From contig CAYPNT010000081.1 of assembly GCA_964412235.1 (NCBI GenBank), positions 1 to 14,331 of the forward strand: a stretch of DNA of 14,331 nucleotides, read 5' to 3'. Made by a program: the position numbers and the translations under genes. This document shows, piece by piece, positions 1 through 6,959 of the stretch (positions are counted from its first letter, which is position 1; the number at the start of each line of letters is the position of its first letter). A model generated the notes under the pieces. It did not search any database. It was not told the origin of the DNA and saw only the letters and a program-made list of their open reading frames with translations. The stretch is from JAYZQT01 sp964412235 (GTDB lineage: Bacteria; Pseudomonadota; Alphaproteobacteria; MPNO01; UBA830).

Positions 1-67
1 ACAGATGGTGTTCGGCTGTGTTTTGTACAATTTTTCTGAAAATAATACGGCCAAACAAATGTATACA
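1..67. other. Short stretch downstream of plsY, no gene called
   Basis: This edge segment lies downstream of the plsY stop codon on the minus strand. It is AT-rich. I see no convincing start, hairpin plus T-run, or RNA gene. In many alphaproteobacteria dprA follows plsY, so the 5' end of such a gene could lie just outside or at this edge, but the visible bases do not let me call it. Confidence 0.4.
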
Positions 68-688
68 TTACTTTATGCGTGTAAATGAGATTTTGGGTTC
101 ACGGCCGTTTAATAGACGTATCACATTTCGGCTGTGTCTTATCGAAACGAGCAATGCCATTGCGATAGCGAACTCAGTTTTTTGTATATCAGCGAGCCAC
201 CACATGAATAGGGGTGCGGCTGACACAGCAAATAATGCTGATAAAGAGGAATATCTGAAAACCATGGCTGCGAACAGCCATGTTGCACACGCCAAACAAC
301 CAACAGGGAAAGACATTGCGACGAGAATTCCCAAAGCCGTGGCTACACCTTTGCCTCCGTAAAATTTTAGCCAGACTGGAAACTGATGGCCAACCAGAAC
401 ACTAGCGGCGGCGACTATAGTAATATCTGGGCCATAGTTTTCTGCAATTAATACGGTCACCGCACCTTTTCCTGCGTCTAAAACAAGCGTTGCTGCAGCC
501 GCTTTTTTGTTTCCAGTACGCAAAACGTTTGTTGCGCCTATATTCCCAGAGCCAATCTTGCGTACATCTCCATGCCCTGCTAATCGCGTCAAAAAGAGAC
601 CAAATGGAACTGATCCAACGAGATAACCTATTAGGGCAGCCGTTGCGAAATAGGGCCAACTGTAGCCCCAACTAATGGGATCAATCAT
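68..688 (-). CDS. plsY: Glycerol-3-phosphate acyltransferase PlsY
   Basis: PlsY is an inner-membrane enzyme that moves an acyl group from acyl-phosphate to glycerol-3-phosphate, giving lysophosphatidic acid, the first step of bacterial phospholipid synthesis. The 206-residue product has the usual family length and several hydrophobic segments (about 15-35, 88-106, 116-140, 148-166 and 172-184). All three family motifs are visible: GSGNIGATNVLR at 46-57, GHxFP at 100-104 followed by GGKGVAT at 111-117, and RHxxNxxRLxxGxE at 184-197 with H185, N188 and E197. The ATG start is 3 nt after the pyrC stop, so it is probably translated from the pyrBC message; no strong Shine-Dalgarno is visible. The pyrB-pyrC-plsY order is common in alphaproteobacteria. 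Nothing looks damaged. Confidence 0.96.
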   Translation of the reverse strand: MIDPISWGYSWPYFATAALIGYLVGSVPFGLFLTRLAGHGDVRKIGSGNIGATNVLRTGNKKAAAATLVLDAGKGAVTVLIAENYGPDITIVAAASVLVGHQFPVWLKFYGGKGVATALGILVAMSFPVGCLACATWLFAAMVFRYSSLSALFAVSAAPLFMWWLADIQKTEFAIAMALLVSIRHSRNVIRLLNGREPKISFTRIK

Positions 689-691
689 CGG

Positions 692-1999
692 CTAATCAAT
701 AAGTGAATGCACATGTCGCCCGCCTACGATGGTGCACATAGCCATACCCTTTACCGGGTGTCCATCGAAGGGCGTATTTTTCGACTTGCTCTGAAGACTG
801 TCGGCTTCTATTTGCCAATCTTTATTTGGATCAAAAATTACAAAATCCGCGGGGAGGCCAGCCCCAAGCTTACCTTCTTTCATGTCCAACAATTGAGCTG
901 GCGCTGCCGTCATCCGTCTTAAGAGGTCAATTAAGCCAATTCCCTGTTCATGATGCAATTGGAGCGTCAAAGCCAATAATGTTTCCAGACCGACAATTCC
1001 CGTTTCAGCTTGGAGAAAGGGTAGACGTTTGGAATCTTGGTCTTGTGGTCGGTGATCCGAGGCAATGACATCGATCGTACCATCGCGAATACCCTCTACA
1101 ACAGCTAATCGGTCGCTCTCGTCTCGCAGAGGCGGAGACAGCTTTGCAAACGTGCGATAGTTCATCACTGCACTGTCGTTTAGGGAAAAGTATTGAGGCG
1201 CCGTATCACAGGTCACCGGTAGCCCTCGGGATTTTGCCCTTCGTACTACGTCTAGGGCGGCCGCTGTTGAAAGATGTGCGGCATGATATCGGGCACCAGT
1301 CATTTCGACTAAACGAAGATCTCTTTCTAGCAAAATGACCTCGGCTTCTGCAGGGATACCAGCAAGGCCAAGCCGCGTAGACATCTCTCCCTCATTCATC
1401 TGTCCATGTTGTGCTAATTGTGGTTCTTCTGGGTGCTGGATAATTAACAGCCCGAATGTCGCGGCGTACGAGAGCGCTCGCCGCATCACTAAAGTGTCTG
1501 CGAGTGCCCGATCTCCATCCGTAAAAGCTAGTGCCCCTGCCTCCGATAAAATACCAAATTCAGTCAGTTCAGAGCCTTTTCGATCGCGTGTAATGGAACT
1601 GTATGAGTAGATCTTAACTACGTTTGTTTCGCGAGCTCTACGTGCAATGAATTCTATCATCGATACGTTATCTATTGGAGGATCTGTGTCTGGCAGACAT
1701 ATCATAGATGTAATGCCACCCGCAGCGGCGGCTGCACTCGCGCTTTCGAAGCTTTCTTTGTGTTCTCCGCCGGGTTCTGGAAGGTGAACCCGTATGTCAA
1801 TTAAACCCGGTGCTAAACAATATCCTCCGCAGTCAACTGTGCGTACGCTTTCAGGAACGCCGTCTCTAAAAAGTGTTGGGCCTGCTTCAAGTATCTTGTT
1901 GCCTTCAATTAAAACAGCTCCAGTTTCATCTAAGTTGGAAAATGGATCCATGAGGCGGGCATTAATATATGCGGTGCAATGCCCGGATGGCGCGTTCAC
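692..1999 (-). CDS. pyrC: Dihydroorotase, class I type, with altered metal-site motif
   Basis: The 435-residue product matches class I dihydroorotase, which interconverts N-carbamoyl-aspartate and dihydroorotate in pyrimidine synthesis. It keeps the amidohydrolase layout: a small N-terminal strand domain, then the barrel, with D161 (FTDGD), H189 (IQHPEE), H242 (AHLST) and D315 (ASDH) in the places expected for metal ligands. The classic DxHVHLREPG motif, however, reads DIRVHLPEPG (68-77): the first metal His is R70 and the substrate Arg is P74. Two other family histidines are Gln (APQY near 269, RPQD near 319). From memory, alphaproteobacterial relatives share some of these changes, so this may be a lineage form or a partly structural subunit of PyrB like the Pseudomonas pseudo-dihydroorotase. 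The start is GTG, 2 nt after the pyrB stop, and gives a normal N-terminus (YINARLMDP). Confidence 0.9.
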   Translation of the reverse strand: MNAPSGHCTAYINARLMDPFSNLDETGAVLIEGNKILEAGPTLFRDGVPESVRTVDCGGYCLAPGLIDIRVHLPEPGGEHKESFESASAAAAAGGITSMICLPDTDPPIDNVSMIEFIARRARETNVVKIYSYSSITRDRKGSELTEFGILSEAGALAFTDGDRALADTLVMRRALSYAATFGLLIIQHPEEPQLAQHGQMNEGEMSTRLGLAGIPAEAEVILLERDLRLVEMTGARYHAAHLSTAAALDVVRRAKSRGLPVTCDTAPQYFSLNDSAVMNYRTFAKLSPPLRDESDRLAVVEGIRDGTIDVIASDHRPQDQDSKRLPFLQAETGIVGLETLLALTLQLHHEQGIGLIDLLRRMTAAPAQLLDMKEGKLGAGLPADFVIFDPNKDWQIEADSLQSKSKNTPFDGHPVKGMAMCTIVGGRHVHSLID

Positions 2000-2001
2000 G
2001 G

Positions 2002-2971
2002 CTAGGTTTCACTACTATTGCGGGATAAATTTCTTGTAACGATATCGAGGCATGCCATACGAACGGCGACACCCATTTCGACCTGTTCGTGAATTACGCT
2101 TCGATGGATGTCGTCGGCAAGCTCTGAGTCTATCTCTATCCCCCTGTTCATTGGTCCCGGGTGCATGATCAACGCATCGGCTTTGGCAATCCTCAGTTTT
2201 TCGCGGTCAAGCCCAAAAAAACGAAAATATTCGCGGGTGGAGGGAACAAATGATCCCTTCATACGTTCGGTTTGCAATCTCAGCATCATGATTATATCCG
2301 CGTCTCTAATACCGTCTTTCATATTGTGATGTATCTCAACATCAAAGAAATCTGTCGATGAGGGTAATAATGTTTTGGGTGCAACGAGCCGTACTTTTGC
2401 ACCCATGGTATTGAGTAAATATATATTTGATCGTGCTACTCTTGAATGCAGGATGTCGCCGCAAATAGAGACCACCAGGCCTTTGAGATTTTCCTTTCTG
2501 CGGCGTATGGTAAGTGCGTCTAGAAGTGCTTGCGTGGGGTGTTCATGGCTTCCATCGCCTGCGTTCAATACTGAACATGTTACTTTTTCGCTAAGTAACT
2601 GGACGGCACCGGAATGAGCATGCCTAACAGTTAATACATCGGGATGCATTGCATTGAGGGTCATTGCAGTGTCGATCAGGGTCTCACCCTTCTTAATGGC
2701 ACTTGCACTGACCGACATATTTATTACGTCGGCTCCTAGTCTTTTCCCCGCGAGTTCGAAAGAGGTTCTGGTTCGAGTGGAATTCTCAAAAAAAACATTG
2801 ATCAGCGTGCGACCACGCAATATCGCGCTTTTTTTGTCGTCTTTTCGTTNNNNNNNNNNACGATTCCGAGAGGTCAAGTAGTAACTCTATCTCAGACTTT
2901 GAAACTCCTTCCATACCCAAGATATGCCGAGGGAGTAGATGTAGTTCCGAGACGGTTGCCGTTTCAGCCAT
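2002..2971 (-). CDS. pyrB: Aspartate carbamoyltransferase catalytic subunit, interrupted by a 10-N gap
   Basis: PyrB condenses carbamoyl phosphate with aspartate, the committed step of pyrimidine synthesis. The C-terminal 281 residues carry the carbamoyl-phosphate motif FFENSTRTRTSFE, HPTQALLDAL, and the aspartate-site motif MHPGPMNRGIEID. The N-terminal 37 residues (MAETATVSEL...LLDLSES) lie in another frame across the N run at 2850-2859. Between the last sure codon (TCG, ending at 2861) and the first sure codon on the other side (CGA from 2847) are T + 10 N + AA, 13 nt, so the gap cannot really be 10 bases. Homologues have about five residues there, suggesting 12 missing bases and a protein of about 323 residues. 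The start was chosen at ATG 2971 by homologue length; a GTG at 2998 would add nine residues but sits only about 2 nt from GGGAGG. pyrC follows after 2 nt. Confidence 0.93.
2850..2859. other. Assembly gap (10 Ns) within pyrB
   Basis: Ten consecutive N bases break the pyrB reading frame. The sequence on both sides codes for PyrB in two different frames, so the number of Ns is a placeholder; the true missing length must be a multiple of three, most likely 12 by comparison with the family. Confidence 0.95.
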
Positions 2972-3085
2972 TAAAGCCCGTTTATACGGAAACCCCACGC
3001 CTCCCGCAAGTAAGAGTCCGCCGTAGTGATTCGACTACGCCTATTTGCTCTCCAGGATCCAGAATGCTTTTGATGGTCAGGCGCG
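2972..3085 (-). promoter_or_regulatory. pyrB leader / intergenic region with a small dyad
   Basis: This is the space between the flavin reductase stop and pyrB. On the minus strand it holds a 6-bp inverted repeat, CGTAGT at 3022-3027 and ACTACG at 3034-3039, with a 6-nt spacer, and a strong GGGAGG just before a GTG at 2998. There is no U-run after the dyad, so it is not a standard terminator or a classic pyrimidine attenuator. I see no clear -35/-10 pair. A pyrB promoter could be here or the gene may be read from upstream. Confidence 0.25.
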
Positions 3086-3748
3086 TTATTCCGCTGCCTC
3101 TTGTGGTTTTCCAATTAATTCTTCCGGAGTGCGTTTTTCCATCTGGAATATCACCCTCTCATCGGTCCACGCGTAGTCCTTATAACCCAGTCGAGAAATT
3201 GGCTTGAGCTTTCCAACATCGACCAGCCCGTCCTGGTTGATGGCGTCATCCGTTATATGGACCCCAATTACTTCGCCAAAAACAACGTGGTGGGTTGCAG
3301 TTTTGGTATTGCCTGGCAAAACAACAATATCATGGAGTTTGCATTCAAAGTGTACGGGGGAACCGCTTATTCTGGGCGGTTTCACTATTTTAGACGGTAG
3401 GGTTTTTAGACCGGCTTCTAAAAGCTCGTTTACATTACGTTCGATAATAAAACCTGTTTCATTCATTTCTTCTCGTTGTGACCACGTCGCCATATTATAA
3501 ACAAACTCGCCATTGGACTTGACGTTTGCGACCGTGTCCTTGTCTTCCTCGTCGTTGGTGTGTCCGCCTGCCGAGAAAAGGCAAAACGGCGGATTATAAC
3601 TTAGTGCATTAAAAAAGCTGAATGGCGCGGCATTCACCAGTCCATCATTGTTAATAGTGGTAATCCAACCGATAGGTCGGGGCACGACGCAGGCTTTTAT
3701 TGGATTGTATGGCAAGCCGTGGTTATTTTTATTTGGTTCAAAAAACAT
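3086..3748 (-). CDS. Flavin reductase family protein (DIM6/NTAB-like)
   Basis: The 220-residue product belongs to the flavin reductase-like split-barrel family. Visible family signatures are VPRPIGWITT at about 22-31, NAAPFSFFNALS at 39-50, and PPFCLFSAG at 53-61, the FMN-binding region; the length is typical. Members either use NAD(P)H to supply reduced FMN to a partner monooxygenase or bind FMN with unknown roles. It is the last gene of a minus-strand unit, 22 nt after the dioxygenase stop, with AGGA about 13 nt before the ATG. With a luciferase-like monooxygenase two genes upstream, a role as its flavin-reducing partner is a reasonable inference, but the family is broad and the electron donor cannot be read from the sequence. 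Confidence 0.85.
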   Translation of the reverse strand: MFFEPNKNNHGLPYNPIKACVVPRPIGWITTINNDGLVNAAPFSFFNALSYNPPFCLFSAGGHTNDEEDKDTVANVKSNGEFVYNMATWSQREEMNETGFIIERNVNELLEAGLKTLPSKIVKPPRISGSPVHFECKLHDIVVLPGNTKTATHHVVFGEVIGVHITDDAINQDGLVDVGKLKPISRLGYKDYAWTDERVIFQMEKRTPEELIGKPQEAAE

Positions 3749-3770
3749 CTGTGTTTCGATTTCCTACTAT

Positions 3771-4925
3771 TTATGAGATTTCAATTACGGAACCGTCTGG
3801 CTGACGGCATTGTCGCCTGTAATGCCCGAGTCTTTCCAGCAAGGGTCGGTCGTTAATTGCGTATAGAACCGCGTCAACCGTACTACTGGTGTTAATGTGA
3901 CGATACCAGGCATGGTTGGGCACAACAAACAGGTCGTTGGGTTTCCAACTTAGTTTTTGGCCGTCTACCTCAGTGTAGCCAGTTCCTGATATTGCGGTGA
4001 AAAACGTTCCGGCTGTGGACCGGGTTTCCAATGTGGTCTCGTCGGGTTGCATTAAGGTTGCGGAGTAACCCAATGTGGTAAATACGGCGTCACCAGTCGT
4101 CGGATTAGTAAAATCAACGGTAAGCGCGTCCCATGGCGTGCCTTCCAGGTGTCTCATTCCTGTGAGTGTATTCTCAATATCGTCACCCCGATAATGAAAC
4201 ATCGGTGAGCCGCCAATTCCTTCGCCACGGGGTACGTGGGGTAGTCGGGGCGTAATACCCCCATGTCCATACATCTTGCCGGACAATCCGTCATTCATGG
4301 TCGCGATATTATTTCCCGACTTGTTAAAGTCGTTATCAATCCAAATCGCATCGAGATACTCAAGGAGAGGCCAGTCCAGCACGTCTATCCAAATTACGGG
4401 ATCCCCTGAATCATTTCCATGTCCGTGCCACGTTCCGTTCGGCGTCAGTATTAGATCGCCCCGATTAGCGGCGCAACGTTCACCCTCGACAGTCGTATAT
4501 CCACCGCCATCAGAGAGGATTGTGCGACTTGCATTGGGAGTGTGGCGGTGTATTTTAGCGTTGTCGCCGGGTTTGTATATGGAGACCGCCACCCGGATCG
4601 AGTTCGTTACTTTAAGTGCCCCGCCAAACCCGGGGTTCATGAGCAAAAACTGTTGGCGTTCAGTGAACTCTAAAGGCGCAATTTCGGCAATCCGATGCAA
4701 ATACGGTTCAAAATCCGCCCACTTCCATAGTGCTGGTTGTGCCCTTCCTGGGCGATTTGACGTGGGCATGTCAGGTCTATGCCACGGGGGGTGCATAGGT
4801 GCGTTGGCGTTGGTACGCAGCCATATATTGAGCGGAGCTGCAGCTTCATTCAACTTTTCCATCTCTAGGAGTATGTCGTCTGGCAGCGCTGCGTCTGCCA
4901 GAGTAGGGCGAAGACTTGTTGTCAT
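3771..4925 (-). CDS. Bicupin ring-cleavage dioxygenase, gentisate 1,2-dioxygenase-like
   Basis: The 384-residue product resembles gentisate 1,2-dioxygenase and the related salicylate and 1-hydroxy-2-naphthoate dioxygenases, which use Fe(II) and oxygen to open the ring of hydroxylated aromatic acids. The N-terminal cupin has the ligand set HRH (H126, H128) in AKIHRHTPNASR and H167 in GTWHGHGN, plus MNPGFGG (96-102) and VIWIDVLDWPLL (177-188). A second cupin near 290-350 (GTFFTAISGTGYTEVDG, then DLFVVPNHAWYRH) lacks a full His set, as in the family. Length matches known enzymes. The ATG lies 7 nt after the luciferase-like gene's stop, so the two are probably co-transcribed. Exact substrate is unknown: some residues differ from characterised gentisate enzymes (WHGHGN for WHDHGN, WIDVLD for WLDGLD), so another salicylate-like acid is possible. 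Confidence 0.86.
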   Translation of the reverse strand: MTTSLRPTLADAALPDDILLEMEKLNEAAAPLNIWLRTNANAPMHPPWHRPDMPTSNRPGRAQPALWKWADFEPYLHRIAEIAPLEFTERQQFLLMNPGFGGALKVTNSIRVAVSIYKPGDNAKIHRHTPNASRTILSDGGGYTTVEGERCAANRGDLILTPNGTWHGHGNDSGDPVIWIDVLDWPLLEYLDAIWIDNDFNKSGNNIATMNDGLSGKMYGHGGITPRLPHVPRGEGIGGSPMFHYRGDDIENTLTGMRHLEGTPWDALTVDFTNPTTGDAVFTTLGYSATLMQPDETTLETRSTAGTFFTAISGTGYTEVDGQKLSWKPNDLFVVPNHAWYRHINTSSTVDAVLYAINDRPLLERLGHYRRQCRQPDGSVIEIS

Positions 4926-4932
4926 CCTTTAA

Positions 4933-5997
4933 TTAAACCCCCTCTAGTACGTCCGCCCAAGCTTCGATCATCTCTGGCAGAACGGCGCGAACATGGACAC
5001 TAAACTGGGTATAGCCCATCTCCTTTAATGACCGGATTTTATCGCGTATCGCGCCCACTGTACCGGAGACCGTGGTATTACGTATAAAATCACCTGTTAT
5101 CAGGTGGCGCTCTTCGGGTCTCACTGCCATGAGGTGGTTCTTATGATTTGACAGATAACGTGCTTCAGCGGGTTCATATGTTTGGTATATCTTTTGGTAC
5201 TCAGTTACCAGGGACTGGAGTTTTGGGGGCGGCTTTTGGCCGATTGACCCAAATTGCGCCTCCTCAGCCAAATTATGAAGGATGATCGCGGATTGGGGCC
5301 CCGCCTGTTCCAACACGTAGTCAGCGTCCCAATCATCGTCTGATTTTAGTACCGCTCCACCGCTTATCGCGTTTGCCTCAAGATCGGCGAGATCCCGGCC
5401 AGCGTCAGTCCAGGCCGTTTTCATGTCGTCTATTGCTGTTTTTGCTCGCTCAAGAAGTCCGACGGTATTGGTCCACCGGTAGCCTTTTTCAGCGACCATG
5501 CGTCGCCCGCGCGGGCCAAGGGCTGAGACATGAACCGGGATTGGGTCTTCAATATTTATTAGATTTAGCTCTGGGTTCATGAAACGTATCGGATGCATTT
5601 CATTTTCTATACTTGCTTCAACCATCTCTCCTGCGAGTAATTTTTTAACCACATGAATGTAATCGAACATGGTCGAAAGCTTGATTGGGCCAAGGCCCAT
5701 CGTCCGTCTCCCGGTAAAACCGGTCCCAAAGCCCATATCAATCCGCCCAGGCGCGAGCGCGTTCAAACTCGCGAGGGCGTTGGCTGCGACTGGCGCTAGG
5801 CGGTTAGTAGGAATTAAAACACCGGTTCCAAGCCGTATTCGGTCCGTTTTCATGGCGGCGGCAGCCATTGACACAAATATGTCGGCGTTGATCAGCTGAG
5901 AATCAATAAACCACGCATATGTGAAACCGAGTTCTTCGGCGCGCTGCACGATCTTCCACGAATCCGCAGCTGGTGCGATATTGATTCCAAACTTCAA
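4933..5997 (-). CDS. Luciferase-like (LLM class) flavin-dependent oxidoreductase
   Basis: The 354-residue product is a luciferase-like monooxygenase of the TIM-barrel LLM superfamily, which also includes F420-dependent methylene-tetrahydromethanopterin reductases. It opens MKFGINIAPAADSW, then AEELGFTYAWFIDSQ (about 20-34), DRIRLGTGVLIPTNR (52-66), LNALAPGRIDMGFGTG (78-93) and DPIPVHVSALGPRG (about 151-164), all typical family positions. In an alphaproteobacterium FMNH2 is a more usual cofactor than F420, but the sequence does not settle it. The start is TTG at 5997 with GGTAGG close upstream; this gives the canonical N-terminus. It is the first gene of the three-gene minus-strand unit ending with a flavin reductase family protein, which suggests a two-component monooxygenase. 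Its substrate is unknown. Confidence 0.87.
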   Translation of the reverse strand: MKFGINIAPAADSWKIVQRAEELGFTYAWFIDSQLINADIFVSMAAAAMKTDRIRLGTGVLIPTNRLAPVAANALASLNALAPGRIDMGFGTGFTGRRTMGLGPIKLSTMFDYIHVVKKLLAGEMVEASIENEMHPIRFMNPELNLINIEDPIPVHVSALGPRGRRMVAEKGYRWTNTVGLLERAKTAIDDMKTAWTDAGRDLADLEANAISGGAVLKSDDDWDADYVLEQAGPQSAIILHNLAEEAQFGSIGQKPPPKLQSLVTEYQKIYQTYEPAEARYLSNHKNHLMAVRPEERHLITGDFIRNTTVSGTVGAIRDKIRSLKEMGYTQFSVHVRAVLPEMIEAWADVLEGV

Positions 5998-6012
5998 TTG
6001 CCTACCACCGTG

Positions 6013-6034
6013 TCTAATTCTATTGTCAATTAGA
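6013..6034. promoter_or_regulatory. Dyad near LLM start, operator-like
   Basis: Perfect 7-bp arms TCTAATT (6013-6019) and AATTAGA (6028-6034) are separated by 8 nt. It lies 16-37 nt upstream of the LLM TTG codon and shares the CTAAT/ATTAG core with the dyad at 6135-6151. Confidence 0.4.
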
Positions 6035-6134
6035 GCGTATTACGGAGAAATGGGCAATTGTAGGGTATCAGGGTAATTTATAATAAATGCCCGTCGCCCA
6101 TTTTGAATTTATGTTAAATAATGCCTTTCAATCG

Positions 6135-6151
6135 TACTAATTGGATTAGTA
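6135..6151. promoter_or_regulatory. 17-bp dyad next to GST start, operator-like
   Basis: Perfect 7-bp arms TACTAAT and ATTAGTA are separated by TGG, ending 3 nt before the GST ATG. It occupies the place where a Shine-Dalgarno would be, and none is seen. It has the size and AT-rich symmetry of MarR- or TetR-type operators; an RNA hairpin masking the start is the alternative. Confidence 0.45.
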
Positions 6152-6154
6152 AGT

Positions 6155-6950
6155 ATGTTAGCACTGTATCACAATGCAATGTCGTCCTGTTCGCAAAAGG
6201 TCCGCCTTTCTCTCGCGGAAAAAGGGCTTGAATGGGAAAGCCGACATTTAAACCTGCGTGCAGGCGACACACAGACGCCTGAATATCTGAGGCTCAACCC
6301 GAAAGGTGTCGTTCCAACCTTGGAACACGACGGACATATAGTTCCTGAATCCAGTATTATCCTTGAATATCTTGAAGACGCTTTTCCAGAGAATTCTCTT
6401 CGGCCAAAAACCCCTCATGATTTGGCTCGAGTGCGGTTGTGGGCGAAGCGTTTGGATGAGGGCCACCATGATTTAGCGACGACCGTTTTAAGCTCGGGGG
6501 TCGCCTTTCGTCATCAGTTTCTAGCTAAGGGAAAGGAAGAATTCGAGGCACTAATCGAGAAGGTGCCGGATCCTGTCAAACGCGAGCGTCGTCGTGAGAT
6601 TGTTTTGAAAGGCCTTGATGCAGAAATTTTTAGGACCGCGGTTCAAATGTGGGTCGATATTTTAAATGATCTGGAGCGCTGTTTATCTGAATCGGAATGG
6701 CTAGCCGGGGATGTATATTCGATCGCTGACGCCGCGTATACGCCCTATATTACGCGATTAGAACATTTGGGCGCGTTGGGGTTTCTGCGAGGCAAGCCTG
6801 CATTAATCATTTGGTATGATAAAGTCAGAAAACGCGAACTATAAGGAAGCCATCGGTAGGTGGAATGACGAAACCTATCTTACACTGATGCACGAAAAAG
6901 GAACGGAAGCTTGGCCACGCATCGAAGAAATGATCGAAGAATTTAACTGA
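6155..6950 (+). CDS. Glutathione S-transferase family protein, frameshifted near the 3' end
   Basis: The product is a cytosolic GST: a thioredoxin-like domain (1-78) with SSCSQKVRLSL at 10-20, cis-Pro at VVPTL (P54) and the glutathione-binding ES pair (E65, S66), followed by an all-helical domain containing the SIADAAYTPY cap motif. The open frame ends at a TAA at 6842-6844 just after KVRKREL. One base further the frame reads YKEAIGRWND...MIEEFN for 36 codons to a TGA at 6948-6950, exactly the kind of tail relatives have after KxRxS. A loss of two bases or gain of one at about 6839 explains this; restored length is about 265 residues. It could be a sequencing error or a young truncation. The SSCS motif recalls zeta-class maleylpyruvate isomerases, so a gentisate-pathway role is possible but unproved. 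It converges on the permease gene, 9 nt away. Confidence 0.85.
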
Positions 6951-6959
6951 CTCTATTAT

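Larger units (their letters stand above)
6001..6154. promoter_or_regulatory. Divergent intergenic promoter/operator region
   Basis: This AT-rich region separates the minus-strand LLM unit from the plus-strand GST. It holds TATAAT at 6079-6084, a perfect -10 hexamer, with a weak TTGTAG at 6058-6063 on the plus strand. On the minus strand a TTCAAA and TATTAT pair with 16-nt spacing overlaps the same area. Two dyads flank this core, one near each start codon. The layout suits a shared, regulated divergent promoter, though no transcription start can be proved from sequence. Confidence 0.4.

Noticed and set aside
3022..3039. Dyad upstream of pyrB as a terminator or pyrimidine attenuator
   Set aside because: Arms are only 6 bp and no U-run follows on the pyrB strand, so it does not meet the form of an intrinsic terminator. 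Kept only as a note in the leader region.
4276..4932. 218-codon plus-strand frame opposite the dioxygenase gene
   Set aside because: It is antisense to a well-supported bicupin gene; its composition is that of a shadow frame and no motif is present.
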